Source: DAOUEO01 sp963763495
Lineage (GTDB): Bacteria > Chloroflexota > Dehalococcoidia > DSTF01 > JALHUB01
NCBI GenBank assembly: GCA_963763495.1
Contig: CAVXOY010000015.1
Location: 105,441 to 169,440 of the forward strand
Length of the DNA stretch: 64,000 bases
Direction of reading: 5' to 3'
The notes below the pieces were generated by a model. That model made no database searches. It saw only the letters and a list, made by a program, of their open reading frames with translations, and had not been told where the DNA came from. Position numbers and translations under genes: made by a program. Positions 34,024 to 46,403 of this stretch are shown here, one piece after another; positions within the stretch are counted from its first letter, which is position 1; every line of letters starts with the position of its first letter.

Positions 34024-35070
34024 TCAGCCCGTCTCCTCTCCGCTTGGATTAGGCGCCGGCGGTTCTGTTGCCGCTTGAGCCCCTCCCTTGACCGCCATCC
34101 GGCCCCGCAGCACGTCGCCCAGAGACAGGTTGATCGACCACAGGAAGTAGAGGCCGAGCGCGATAACTGGAATCAGCACTAGCGCGTGCAAAGCCACCGC
34201 ATAGGCCGAGGCGGCGCCGCTCTCTACACCAAAGTAGATCGCTGTCTGTTGCGTCACGAATTCGAACGGCCCGACGCCTCCCTGGGTGGCGATCACGGCG
34301 ATCGCCAGGTTCGCGCCGGCGGTGATCAGCAGGTAGATGTCGAATCCCAGGTCGAGGCCGAAGGCAAGACCGATCATGTAGTACATCGTCGCTTCCAGCA
34401 GCCAGGAGATGACAGAGGTCGCGGAAGCGGCGAATATGTCGGCGGGGCTGCGAAAAGAGTGCAGACCGGAAAGGAATGCGTCCACCAACGTCTCCACCTG
34501 CGGCTTCAGGCGCGCCGGCACAAAGCGCAGCAAGAGCGCCACCGACCAGCGGCTGAAGCTCTCGGAGAGAGCGAGCGCGATCATCACGAGAAGGCCGGCG
34601 CCGAAGAGCGCTGTCATCCAGATGGCGATGGTTCGCAGTTCATCGTTCACCCCTGAGACAGCGCCGACGATGAGCAGGAAGGGGAGGAGCGTAATACCGT
34701 CGAACACGCGGTCGACGGCAATCGTCCCCAGAGCGGCCATCTTGCTCACCTTCTCCCGCTCGCCGACGATGTAGGCCCGCACCAGCTCGCCGGCCCGCGC
34801 GGGAATGAGGTTGTTGGCCATGAAGCCGATGATGACTATCGGGTAGAGGGTGGTGGTGCGCATCTCTCCCAGAGGGCGCAGCAGATACTTCCAGCGCCAG
34901 GCGCGGAACCAGGCGGCGGTGAAGTAGACAGGGATCGAGGCAAGCGCCCACCAGTAGTTGGCATGACGGAAGGCGTCGCCGATCTTGCTGAAGTCAGTGC
35001 GAAGGACGAATATGGCGATGAATACGACGCTTAGGGCGACGCCGATCCAGAGGCGGCGGCTGCGTAGCAA
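34024..35070 (-). CDS. Lysylphosphatidylglycerol synthetase TM-region/UPF0104 family protein
   Basis: This 348-aa protein has about eight membrane helices (LWIGVALSVVFIAIFVLRT, WALASIPVYFTAAWFRAWRW, ...). It includes the family signature RPLGEMRTTTLYPIVIIGFM with NNLIPARAGELVRAYIVGER. It lacks the synthetase domain, so it is of the flippase-like AglD/MprF-N group. It is immediately upstream of the FAD oxidoreductase gene and 0.1 kb from the Agl23-like gene, a set that points to lipid-linked glycan handling. Substrate is unknown. Confidence 0.88.
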   Translation of the reverse strand: MLRSRRLWIGVALSVVFIAIFVLRTDFSKIGDAFRHANYWWALASIPVYFTAAWFRAWRWKYLLRPLGEMRTTTLYPIVIIGFMANNLIPARAGELVRAYIVGEREKVSKMAALGTIAVDRVFDGITLLPFLLIVGAVSGVNDELRTIAIWMTALFGAGLLVMIALALSESFSRWSVALLLRFVPARLKPQVETLVDAFLSGLHSFRSPADIFAASATSVISWLLEATMYYMIGLAFGLDLGFDIYLLITAGANLAIAVIATQGGVGPFEFVTQQTAIYFGVESGAASAYAVALHALVLIPVIALGLYFLWSINLSLGDVLRGRMAVKGGAQAATEPPAPNPSGEETG

Positions 35071-35206
35071 GAGAGACCCCGTTTCCTAGAAGACACGCCT
35101 TCTCCGAGAAGAGCCGGCCCATCTAGAGCATCGGCCAGGACAACGCGCCCCATTATAGGCAGGCGCCGAGAGGGGGGTCAACGAAAGCCGTACAGAATGC
35201 GGGCCG

Positions 35207-38200
35207 CTAGGGGGCGGCAAGGTCAGTAAGAGAAAGCCGGTACACCCGGTTGCCTGTGCAGTCGGAGACGAACAGGAACCCCTGCGCGCTCAGGGCGAGA
35301 CCCACGGGACGCGCCTTCCCACCATCCGCCAGCGGCGGCAGGTCCCAGGCGCCCACGGCCTGACCGGCTTGGTCGTACACTTCGATGCGTGCGTTTATGG
35401 GGTTGCTGAGGATTACCCTCCCATCCGCCAAAACAACCAGATATGGCTTCGCGGTAACCTCCTGGCTGCTCCACCCTATGACGGAGAACTCGCTGATATA
35501 GTTGAACTTGGAGTCGAAGCGCTGCACCCGCCGGTTCCAGGTGTCCGCAACATAGATATCGCCGTTCGGCGCAACAGCGATGCCCACCGGTTCGTTGAAC
35601 TCACCGGGGCCCGTGCCCGCCTTGCCGAAAGAACCAAGGGGCTGACCATCGGGAGTGAACCTGACAATTCGCTTGTTGCCGGTGTCGGTGACCAGCAGAT
35701 TGCCGTCGATATCAATAGCGATGTCGCGAGGCCCGAACAGCTCGTCAGCAGCGGGCTCTCTTTGCCCTATGGCAGTGAACGCCTTCCCCCACTCCGCGAC
35801 TAGGTTGAAGTCGGCGTCGAACTTCTGGATGCGGTGATTCCAGGTGTCGGCCACGTATAGATTTCCGCTCTCGTCGACCGTGACCTTCCAGGGCTCGTTG
35901 AACGTCGCTTCCTTGTCGCCTCCGGGGCCAAGAACAGCCAACAGCTTCCCTTCCGAGTCGAACTTCTGAATACGGTTGTTCCTGCCGTCGGCCACGTACA
36001 GATTCCCGCCGGCGTCCGTGCCCAAGCCCGTCGGTTGGGTGAACTGACCTTTGCCTGTACCCGTAGCGCCGATGACTAGCTGGCCCTGCGCAGTGACAGT
36101 CGGGATAGGCGGCGGCGGTTCAATTGTGGTCTGCCCGGCGTTCTCCACGCTGTTCGGGAAATAGACCCAGGTGTCGTCCGGCGGCGGTTGCCAAGGCGGC
36201 TTGCGATAGACGAAGTAGTCCCGCCAGGTGCGCCACGTGCTCCCCTTGAACAAATCGCTGAAGAAGCCCCCGAAGGTGAGCATCGTCATAGTATTGGGGC
36301 CCATCACCGAACCACCAGTAGTGCCGGATGGACACCGGCGGCTGGTAGTCGTCAAGGTAGGGATCCATCCACGATTGGTCGGGGCTTTTGAGCACCACGA
36401 TGCTCCCCGACACCGGCGGATCCAGAGTGCCGCTTGCCCACGTTACTTTCTTGAAATCCCGCAGATACCACACCATCGGCCAGGCAAGCTCGTTGTCCAC
36501 GACGATGGGGTAGTCGTGGCCCAGGCCTGTCGCCTCCGCATACTTCACAAGCTGATCTCTAACCCAAGGTATATCGGGGGACGTATCAGCGTAGGAAACC
36601 ATCTCGTTCGGCCAATCGCCCTCATCGTAGGCGGCCAGTTGCGCCGCCCGCACCGTCAGTATCATGAGCGCCGCGCCGACGAGCGCCGCCACCACGCGCG
36701 CCGCCTGAAGCACGCCCCGCAACTGCCACGCTCGCGCCGCAATACCGACGGCGAATACGCCGATGAGCAGAGCCAGCGCCGCCCCCGGAGTCGAGAAGAA
36801 GCTCGCCCAGAGCACGATCATGGCGAGCGCGCCGGCGGCTCCTCCCACCAATATGAGCGAGTCCGGCTGACGCCAATCGATGGGCCACGCGATGTGGACA
36901 CGCTCGAAGAGATCGTTCAGCAGCTTGGCCGCGAGGATGACAATCGGGAACGATTATGTGGATCGCGAGCCAGGGCATCTTCTCGCCCGCCATAGCGAAG
37001 GCGACCATCGAGCCCACAACCCAGAAGATCAGGAACGATGTGAATAACTGGCGGCGTATGGCAAAGTACACGAGACCCACCAGGCCGAAGAGCGCCGGCA
37101 GGAACTCGTACATCGGCAGTATCATCAGGTAGTAGTAGACAGGCTGGTCACCCCGCTTCACGTCCTGCTGCATCAGCCAGTAGTCGAGCGAACCCCAGAT
37201 GCCCGACCAGAAGCCGCCCATATTGGTGAAAAAGGTTGTGTAGAGAAGGACGAAGATCACGTAGAAGATGCCGGCGCAGATCAGCCAAGTGCGCGCTCTC
37301 CACAACAGCCCGAAGTAGGCGCTCGCGACGATGAGAAGGAGAACGCTCGTCTTCATCAGAGCGTCCTCGTCCCCGTTCACGTCCTTGAAGAAGCCCTTAT
37401 CCCCCACGAACGGCAACACCTGCACCGCCGCCGCGAATTGCGGCGCTGTCAGCGTTCCCATGAGCAGCAACAGATCTCCCACCGGCGGCATCTCCTCGGT
37501 CAACCCCCAGCGCCGGCGCCATCTGCCCGTGAACGGCCAGGTGAGAGCGACAAGCCAGGCCACCGGAACCAGCGCGACATACGTCGCCGCCATCTGGCCA
37601 AACCCCATCTTCCGCTGCTTTGCCGGACTCGGCGCTGCCTTGCGGCGGGACTTCTTCCCCTCAGCTTGTCCTGCGGCGGGATCAACCGGCGGCGCAGTCG
37701 GCTGCCGCAGACGGCTCAGTATCTCCCAGGCCAGAAGAAGGTCCAGGTAGACCAGCAAGAGAGCGCTGGTCATGAACGTGACTTCTTTGGTAGCGAAACT
37801 GAGGGCGAGGAGGCCGGCAATCAGATACAGGTAAAGGTGCCGGCGCTCGGATAGATAGCGCCAGATGCAGATCACGATGGCCAGCGTGAAGAAGCCGATG
37901 TAGATGTCGTTGCGGGCGAAGCGACCGAAGAAGAGCAAGAACGGCGAGATGGTGAAGAAGAGAGCCGCCAGCAGCGCCCCCAAGCGGCCAATGTAATTGC
38001 GCAGGAAGTAGGGAAGCCCCACCAGCGCTGTGCCGAAGATCGCGGGAAGGACACGGCCGGTGTAGTCGGTAGCGCCCCCGTGGACCCAGTTGCTCAGTAT
38101 GGGAGCAGCAGCGACGAAACTGGACAGCTTGAAGATGAGGGCGTTGAAATGGAACTGGAAGGGGCCGTGCATCATCGGGTCATGATGATACCCATCGCCC

Positions 38201-38415
38201 TTGTACAGATACCAGCTATAGGTGGCATGGAGGCTCTCGTCGTGGTTGTAGGCGCGGGAGCCCAGGTCCCAGAAGTGGAGACCAATGGCGACAAGGATCA
38301 GAAGCCCAAAGAGGGCCACATACCAATAGCTATGCCAATTCTCCTTCACCCATACTGTGGCATCTCTCAATGATGTCTGAAGAGATGTCCTCCCCGGCTC
38401 TTCCGAAGCTGCCAT
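35207..38415 (-). CDS. TIGR03663 (Agl23-like) membrane glycosyltransferase fused to NHL repeats (two frameshifts)
   Basis: ATG 38415 opens MAASEEPGRTSLQTSLRDAT. A GT39-like membrane core follows with the first-loop acidic motif AYNHDESLHATYSWYLYKGD and about ten helices, matching TIGR03663. The frame breaks at about 36950, after LAIHIIVP, and again at about 36290, around FGDGPNTMTMLTF. The C-terminal 300 aa hold five to six NHL repeats (GTDAGGNLYVADGRNNRIQK, VTVDESGNLYVADTWNHRIQ, IDGNLLVTDTGNKRIVRF), a beta-propeller. Reconstructed length is about 1,068 aa. The core probably transfers sugars from a lipid carrier; the propeller may bind acceptor protein. It is next to its usual genomic partner, TIGR03662. 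Confidence 0.85.
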
Positions 38416-38495
38416 TGACTAGCGTTCTCCTTGCAAATCAGTATACGGGGAAGAACCGCGTCGCTCTACCCCACTTCTAGAAACGTATCTTCTGC

Positions 38496-40897
38496 CTATT
38501 TTGTTCCTCTTGTCCGATAGACAACGACATCATTCTTGCTGTAGGCCGAGTCGTATGCCTGACCAAACTTCTCAAGCGCTGCCGCTGGATACGTCCGGCG
38601 CTCCAGCTCTCCCACGTAGATGTAATCTATCCCGTACTTCTTGACGATGTCCGCCACTTCCGTCAGGCTCTCGGTGCTGTACAATCGCTCAATATCACCC
38701 TGGCGGCCATCAAACGGCTCATAGCTGCCCCGCCACTGCCGTTCATGGCCCGGCCAGGCGAGAACAGTCGACAAGCCGGTCCAGCCGGATATGCGACCGG
38801 CAATCGTGTATTCAAAGCCTATGTCCTGGCTTCCTGCCATCTCTACTATCACCGACGAAGGGTCAGCGTTCCGCGCCAGCCAGAGCGCGGCCTCATAGTC
38901 GCCCGGGTAGTCCTTCTTCGCCCAAGCGAGGCCGTTGAGGTCGCGAGGGCCACCGAAATCGTCGGTCCGGCTGAAAGTCGCGCCCAGCGGATAGAGCAGC
39001 GCCGCCGCCAGCACGACGACCGCCAGCAGCTACCCCAGGCAGCCCGCCAGCCCAACGACACGTCCCGCCGGCGCAGCCATTCCGCGCTCATGTAGTAGAG
39101 AGCGAACCCTCCCCCGATCGCCAGCAGCAGCCATGCCTGATAGTAGAGCTTGAACACAGTGTTCATCCGGTTGCCGAAGACATCCTTGATGAAGAAGAAC
39201 TCGGCGCCCAGGATGAGCAGCACCGCCAGCGAACTAAGAATGAGCGCAGTCAGGACAGCGACGCGTCGCTCCTCCTCCTTCGACTCCAACTCGCGCCACA
39301 GGGTCAGAAGCAGCAGCGACAGGATCGAGAGCAACACCATATCCGTGAGCCAGGCGCTACCGCGATCGGAGAATGCGTTGCCCAGATCTCCCTTCACTGC
39401 TACCCAGAAGCACCACAGCAAGACGACCAACAACCCCGGCACGAGGGCCAGCAGGTCGCGCCGCTGCCATGCCCTCTCCCGTACAGAGGCCAGGAGCCGC
39501 TGCAGAGCAAAGGGGATGACGAGCACCGCAAACGGGCCCCACATTATCAGCGCATGAAGGGGAAGAGTGGCGCCTCCGGTCACCGCGTCGATGCCGTCTG
39601 CCTGGCTGGCAAAACCGAACTGAGGAATGAACCCCTTATGGTATGGGATATAGAGGATGACGGCAGCGACCGCCAGGGGCACGGCAAAGCCGAGCGTGTC
39701 CAGGAACAACTTCTTCCCCCACTGTCGCGTCATCATGAAGTTGCGCACCAGGGCGACCAAAGCGAGCAGGACAAAGAAGGTGGGCAGGTCCCACGTGTTC
39801 ATCCACGACAGCCCTCCCAACAGCACCGCCAGCCCGATCAGCAGCCAGGTGTGCCTGTCCCAGAACCGGATGCTCAGCGTTTCCTTCTCCTGGAGCAACC
39901 GCAGCCCAGCAGCGATCCCCAGCACACCGAAAGGCAGCGCCATGACGTGCGGGTGCAGATCGCCGAGGAGGAAGCTGAAGAAGGGGAACTCCGTGATCGT
40001 CTCCGGCGCGCTGGGCGAGACTATGCGAGCAGCCCGCCACCACCACCAGTGCTGCGTCGGGTACCACGTATCGGTAGGGCCCACCGACGGGGAAAGTCCT
40101 TTTATGTCAACCCATTTCCAGAACCCCTCCGAACCGACGCCGTGCGCCGCCAGGAACTCCAGCAATCCTTCCAGATTAGCCATCACGACCAGAAGGATCG
40201 CCGCCGCCAGCCCGAAGACCACCGGCCAGCCGAGAACGCTCGCCGCCTTCTCACCCTTGGCTGGATTGGCGGAGGTGCGGTGAAGAGCGACGAGGTTGTA
40301 GACCAGCCCAAACGCCCCTACCACAGCCAGCGCCGCCGTCATCGCCAGCCCCAGGTTGTAGCCGATGCTCGTATCGACAGCCGCCAGCTTCCCTACCATC
40401 GCCACCAGGAAGTAGCCGCCGTAGTAGTAGCTGATCGAGTGCCCCGATAGCCAGGGGTCATTCGGTGGGAAGTGCTCGACACGGGTCGCGGCGTTCAGGA
40501 AGGCGAAGTCCATCGGCTTCTCTGTCCCGGCGATCTCCGGCACGTAGGAGCGGAGGAAGGCAGCGAAGATGAAGGCGAGAAAGAAGAGCGCCTCAATAGT
40601 CAGTATCAGAGTCCACTTCTCATCGAAGTAGCGGACCAGCTCATCCTTCCGCCGCCAGGCGATGAAACCGGAAGGGACACCGATGATGATCATCGTCCAG
40701 ATGATGCCGCCGGCGCTGTTCGGCAGTACCCAGGCCGTGCCCAGCACCCAGAACAGATAGCCGACGATCAGTACCCCGAAGGCCTTGGCGAAGGCGTAGC
40801 CGCGGTCAGGCAGACGCGGGAAGAAGAGGTACACGAGCGGGAAGACGACGATTCCCATCGCCTCGACCACCAGCCACCAGGACAGCGTTTCTCCCAT
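38496..40897 (-). CDS. TIGR03662 (Chlor_Arch_YYY/DUF2298) membrane protein (one frameshift)
   Basis: ATG 40897 opens MGETLSWWLVVEAMGIVVFP. The protein has many membrane helices and the name-giving motif PPNDPWLSGHSISYYYGGYF, followed by LPFGVLGIAAGLRLLQ and FKLYYQAWLLLAIGGGFALY. The frame breaks at about 39030-39050, after SLGWRAAWG; a second frame runs LAAALLYPLGATFSRTDDFG to VVVYRTRGTK. Reconstructed length is about 800 aa. The family is a predicted sugar-lipid-dependent glycosyltransferase or flippase partner of TIGR03663. Confidence 0.85.
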
Positions 40898-40917
40898 GTC
40901 GTCACATCAGGGGACTA

Positions 40918-41916
40918 CTAGCGGAAAAGAGCCTCGACAAACTCCTCAGCCGAAAACGCGCTCAGGTCTTCCGGCCCCTCGCCGGTACCGATAAAACGCA
41001 CCGGCACCGCCAGTTCGCTGGAGATGGCGAAGACCATGCCTCCCTTGGCAGTACCGTCGAGCTTCGCGAGGCAGATAGCCGTCACGTCCACCGCTTCGGC
41101 AAACGCCTTGGCCTGCGTGAGAGCATTCTGCCCGGTCGTGGCATCGAGGACAAGCAGCACCTCGTGGGGCGCCGCCGGATACTTGCGCTGGATTACGCGC
41201 AGGATCTTGCGCAGCTCCTCCATCAGGTTCGACTTGGTGTGCAGACGGCCGGCGGTGTCGATGATGACGAAGTCAGCGCCTCGACTCTCGGCAGCGGAGA
41301 GCGCATCGAACACGACGGCGCCGGGGTCGGCCCCCTGCTTGTGAGCGATGACCTGGACGCCGATCCGTTCGCCCCACTCCTTCATCTGCTCGATGGCCGC
41401 CGCCCGAAAGGTGTCGGCAGCAGCGACAATGACCTGACTACCCTCGACGCGCAGGCCGTGCGCCAGCTTGGCGATGCTCGTCGTCTTGCCGGTGCCGTTC
41501 ACGCCGACGACCAGTATCACCGCCGGCTTCGCGATCTCTTGACCGCTGCCGCCGTTGCGCCAAAGGGTGCCTTTGGGCGGGACGGCCTGGAGGATGCTGA
41601 CCAATTCCTCCTTGAGGGCGACGCGCACCTCGGCAGGGTCCTTCATCCCTTCCTCGTCCACCCGCTCGCGCACGTCTTCCAGCACTCTGCCGGCCGTCGT
41701 CACGCCGGCGTCGGCGGCGATCAGCAACTCCTCCAGCTCCTCCCACAGCGACTCATCGATGCGGGAGCGGTCGAAGATATCGCTCAGACGGCTGAACCAG
41801 CTCTTACGGGTGCGTTCGAGGGCCTCTTCGGTCTTTTTGACCTCTTGTTCGGCCTCTTCTTCTGTGGCGGGGGAACGTCGAAAAAAGCGCAAAGACAGGC
41901 TCTTCCTTTTCGCCAA
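40918..41916 (-). CDS. ftsY: Signal recognition particle receptor FtsY
   Basis: This 332-aa protein has an N-terminal acidic/basic helical region (EEEAEQEVKKTEEALERTRK) and an NG GTPase domain: G1 VVGVNGTGKTTSIAKLA, G2-region AADTFRAAAIEQMKEW, G3 VIIDTAGRLHTKSNLMEELR, G4 AICLAKLDGTAKGG and the closing FIGTGEGPEDLSAF. It targets ribosome-SRP complexes to the membrane, supporting the many membrane proteins here. No transmembrane anchor is present, as is usual for FtsY. The gene is intact. Confidence 0.97.
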   Translation of the reverse strand: MAKRKSLSLRFFRRSPATEEEAEQEVKKTEEALERTRKSWFSRLSDIFDRSRIDESLWEELEELLIAADAGVTTAGRVLEDVRERVDEEGMKDPAEVRVALKEELVSILQAVPPKGTLWRNGGSGQEIAKPAVILVVGVNGTGKTTSIAKLAHGLRVEGSQVIVAAADTFRAAAIEQMKEWGERIGVQVIAHKQGADPGAVVFDALSAAESRGADFVIIDTAGRLHTKSNLMEELRKILRVIQRKYPAAPHEVLLVLDATTGQNALTQAKAFAEAVDVTAICLAKLDGTAKGGMVFAISSELAVPVRFIGTGEGPEDLSAFSAEEFVEALFR

Positions 41917-42023
41917 CGCAGTTTAGGCGATCATAGCATCGGCCTATCAGGGGGGTCAAGGAAAATGGGGCATCTCTCACGTTGGGCAAAATACCGAGGA
42001 TACGCAGCAACCGATGCGGAGGG

Positions 42024-42690
42024 CTAGTACTTCGAGACGTTGAGCTCTTCTACCTTGCCCGTCGACCAGGTAGACCACCCGCTCGCAGACATTAGTCACG
42101 CGATCGGCGATGCGCTCCAGGTTGTGCGCGACCCATATGAGATAGGTGGCTCGCTCAATGGTACGAGGATCGTTGAGCATATAGGTCAGTAGCTCCCGGT
42201 CAACCTGGTTGTACAGGGCATCCACTTCATCATCGCGGTCTATGATGGCCCGCGCTCGTTCTGCGTCCCGGTGCTTGAATGCTTCCAGACTCTCCCTCAG
42301 CATCTCAGTCGCGATGTCGGCCATCCGAGGGAGGTCCACGTAAGGCTTCAGGGGTGGCTCGTCCGCCAGAGTGACAGCTATCTTGGCGATCCCCTCAGCG
42401 TGATCGCCCATACGCTCCAGGTCCACGATCATGTAAAGCACGGCCACGATGGTGCGGAGATCGCCCGCCAGCGGTTGTTGCGTGGCGATGAGTTCGAGAC
42501 ATTTCTCTTCCACTTCGTAGCGCTTGCGGTTGATCTTGATGTCGTCGTCGATGACTTGCCGCGCCAACTCCACGTTCCGGTCCTTGAGCGCCTGAATCGA
42601 GCGAGCGATAGCGCTCTCGACCATGTCAGCAAGCACCAGCATGTCTTCCTGGATCTCGGTGAGATGTTGATCAAAGGCGGTCCGGGGCAT
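42024..42690 (-). CDS. phoU: Phosphate transport regulator PhoU (C-terminal frameshift)
   Basis: The start is ATG 42690 (MPRTAFDQHLTEIQEDMLVL). Two PhoU repeats carry the metal-binding E/D motifs (MVESAIARSIQALKDRNVEL, DLERMGDHAEGIAKIAV and HNLERIADRVTNVCERVVYL). The frame continues to 41977, but near 42057 a one-base correction restores GKVEELNVSKY with stop at 42024, the usual end; the longer tail is nonsense. PhoU links Pst transport to PhoR signalling and represses the Pho response when phosphate is high. It is last in pstSCAB-phoU. Confidence 0.92.
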
Positions 42691-42704
42691 AGTCGCCGTC
42701 CTGT

Positions 42705-43456
42705 CTAGCCGAAGCGGCCGGTGATGTAGTCCTCTGTCCGCTTGTCCCGAGGATTGGTGAATATCTGGCGTGTCCGCCCGAACTCTACCATCTCCCCGGC
42801 ACGATCGGGCGCCATCATCATCACAGCCGTGAAGTCCGCCACGCGAGCAGCCTGCTGCATGTTGTGCGTGACGATGATGATAGCGTACATCTCCGCCAGC
42901 TCGCGCATGAGGTCCTCGATCTTCAGCGTGGCGACGGGGTCGAGGGCGCTGCAGGGCTCGTCCATCAGGATGACCTCCGGCTCGATGGCGAGGGCGCGGG
43001 CGATGCACAGCCGCTGCTGCTGGCCACCGGAGAGAGTGAGCGCGTTGCGTCGTAGTATGTCCTTCACCTCGTCCCAGAGCGCGGCCTGACGGAGAGCGTG
43101 CTCGACGATATCATCCAGCTTGCCGGTATAGCCGTTGATGCGCGGCTCCAAACGCCACATTCTCATAGATCGACTTGGGAAAGGGGTTGGGCTTCTGGAA
43201 GACCATGCCGATGCGCCGGCGCACCTCGACGGGGTCGATCCCCTTCTCGTAGATGTCCTGCCCCTCGAAGAGCACATGACCTTCAGCCCGGAAGTCGGGG
43301 ACGAGATCGTTCATGCGGTTGAAGCAGCGGATGAGCGTGCTCTTGCCGCAGCCGGACGGCCCGATGATCGCCGTCACGCGCTGACCCGGGAAGCGGCAGC
43401 GTGACATCCCGCAACGCCTGGAACCCACCATACCAGACGTTCAGGTGGTCGAACAT
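42705..43456 (-). CDS. pstB: Phosphate import ATP-binding protein PstB (two frameshifts)
   Basis: The reconstructed start is ATG 43456 (MFDHLNVWYGGFQALRDVTL). ABC ATPase motifs are Walker A IIGPSGCGKSTLIRCFNRMN, Q-loop FQKPNPFPKSIYENVAFG, signature LSGGQQQRLCIARALAIEPE and Walker B VILMDEPCSALDPVAT, with H-loop IIVTHNMQQAARVAD. Frames change at about 43390 and 43150. Combined length is about 250 aa, typical of PstB. It hydrolyses ATP to drive phosphate uptake through PstCA. It lies 14 bp before phoU. Confidence 0.9.
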
Positions 43457-43571
43457 CCATGACGACCTCGCCGAGTGGGCTTCTCCTCCGTGGCTCGTCC
43501 TGCAAGCTCGTGAGAGCAGGGCCATGTGCTATCCGATTTGGATTGCCTGCTCTTGGTCTTCGCCTACCATG

Positions 43572-44461
43572 TCACCCTCTCGACCGGGACTGAAAGCGAT
43601 TGCGCAGGATGATCGCGATCGCGTTCATGCTCAGCAGGACGCACCAGCAGAACTATGATAGCCGCCGCCGCATCCTCACCGAATGCGGCCTGCGGTCGCG
43701 ACGCCCAGTTGAATATCTGGATCGGCAGGACGGTGAAGTGGTCCAGGGGACCGCTCGGGGTGAAAGGGGACGAACGCCAGCGCACCGATCATTATCAGGG
43801 GCGCGGCCTCGCCGATGGCCCGCGACAGGGCGAGAATGACGCCGGTCAGAATGCCCGGCAACGCGACGGGCAGCACCTGATGGAAGACTGACCTGCCAGC
43901 GCGAGGCACCCACGCCGTACGCCGCTTCCCGGATCGAGTTGGGCACAGCCCGCAACGCCTCCTGCGAGGCGATGATGACGATCGGCAGCACCAGCAGCGC
44001 CATGGTGAGCGACCCGGCGAGGACAGCTGCGGCCCATCTCCATCGCCCGCACGAAGATCGCCAGACCCAGGATACCGTAGACGATCGCCGGCACCCCCGC
44101 GAGGTTGGCGATATGTTCGTCTGTATTATCCGCGTCAACCAGTTGCGGGGCGCGTACTCCTCCAAGTAGATCGCGGCGGCGACACCGATGGGGATGGCGA
44201 AGGCAGCCGTCAGACCCATCATCCAGATCGTTCCGAAAAGGGCCGCCTTGATTCCGGCTTGCTCCGGCTTTCGGGAGGGGAAGCTGTTGATGAAGTCCCA
44301 ACTCAATCGCCCGAACCCATCCCGCAGCACGTCGACGAGCAGCACCGCCAGCGACCGCGATCCCCAGCAGGTCGCCAGCACGCACAGCACGACGAAGCCG
44401 AACGCGGTCGCCCTGCGCGCGAGGACACGTCGCCGGAAGCTCTGGATCGTGCCGCGTTCAC
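43572..44461 (-). pseudogene. pstA: Phosphate permease PstA, frame broken several times
   Basis: The reassembled order is TIQSFRRRVLARRATAFGFV near the start, WDFINSFPSRKPEQAGIKAA, FGTIWMMGLTAAFAIPIGVA with AAIYLEEYAPRNWLTRIIQT, then LTMALLVLPIVIIASQEALR (the EAA-loop region), LPVALPGILTGVILALSRAI and GEAAPLIMIGALAFV, ending IILRNRFQSRSRG at TGA 43572. These are PstA permease signatures with about six helices. At least four breaks are needed. Its start overlaps the pstC stop (TGA 44458-44460). It forms the membrane channel with PstC. Confidence 0.85.
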
Positions 44462-45394
44462 TCGTACATCTCCCGGAATCGATGCAGCAGGTACTGGCTG
44501 AGTATGTTCATGGCCAGCGTCATGAGGAACAGCGCCGATCGCCACGGCGAAGATAGTGCGGAACTCCAGGCTCCCTTGAGGCGTATCGCCCAGGCTCACC
44601 TGCACTATGTAGGCGGTCATCGTCTGCACGCTCTCCAGCGGATTCCAGGTGAGGTTCGGGGTCGCGCCCGCCGCCAGGGCGACGATCATCGTCTCGCCCA
44701 CGGCGCGGGAGATCGCGAGGATGAACGAGGCGACAATCCCGGAAAGCGCCGCGGGAACGACGACCTTCACGGACGACTTCGAACCTCGTTGCTGCCCAGA
44801 GCGTAGGCGCCCTCCCGCAGGCTTTGCGGGCACGGCGCTCATCGCGTCCTCGCTCAGCGACGAGACAAGCGGGATGATCATGATGCCGACGACTATCGCT
44901 GCGCTGGCAGCATTGAAGACCTGGCGTTCCCGGGAAGATAGCCTGGATGACGTCTCTGGGAGACGAAGGTCAGGGCGAAGAAGCCGAAGACGACGGTGGG
45001 AATCCCGGCCAGGACCTCAAGCACCGGCTTCACGATGCTTCGCAGCCGGGACGGCGCATACTCGCTCAGGAAGATCGCCGTCAGCAGGCCGGCGGGAGGG
45101 CGATGAGGGCGCCGCCCAATCGCCACGAGCAGAGTCCCGCCAGCAAGCGGCAATATCCCGAAGTGCTGCGGCTGAAACTGCGGCGTCCACTTCGTGTCGG
45201 TCAGGAACTCGACGATAGAGACCTCGCGGAAGAAGCCGATCGTCTCCTCCAGGAGAGTGGCGATTATCGCGAGCAGTCGTCAGGATGGAGACGAAGGCGC
45301 AGAGAAAGAGGACGCCTTGATTGCGCCCTCGCGCCCGTGGCGCAAGCGTGTTTCCAGCGGGTCGCGCCCTCTTGATGCGCGACCCCTGGCGCAT
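44458..45394 (-). pseudogene. pstC: Phosphate permease PstC, frame broken several times
   Basis: ATG 45394 opens MRQGSRIKRARPAGNTLAPR followed by a helix (VLFLCAFVSILTT). Other frames carry EETIGFFREVSIVEFLTDTK, TAIFLSEYAPSRLRSIVKPV, LEVLAGIPTVVFGFFALTFV, then VPAALSGIVASFILAISRAV and GETMIVALAAG, and the end REMYE at TGA 44458. These match PstC. At least four breaks are needed. It lies between pstS and pstA in the usual order. Confidence 0.85.
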
Positions 45395-45423
45395 TCTGCA
45401 TCCGTCGCTTCGACTGTCATCGT

Positions 45424-46403
<980 letters not shown>

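Noticed and set aside
36120..36851. Separate membrane gene and separate NHL gene at 35-37 kb
   Set aside because: Their ends and starts join smoothly with the upstream membrane core after two single-base corrections, so one fused gene is simpler.
41977..42023. Longer PhoU tail ending at 41977
   Set aside because: The tail (RRAQRLEVLALRIGCC) is not PhoU-like, whereas a one-base correction gives the usual short end at 42024.
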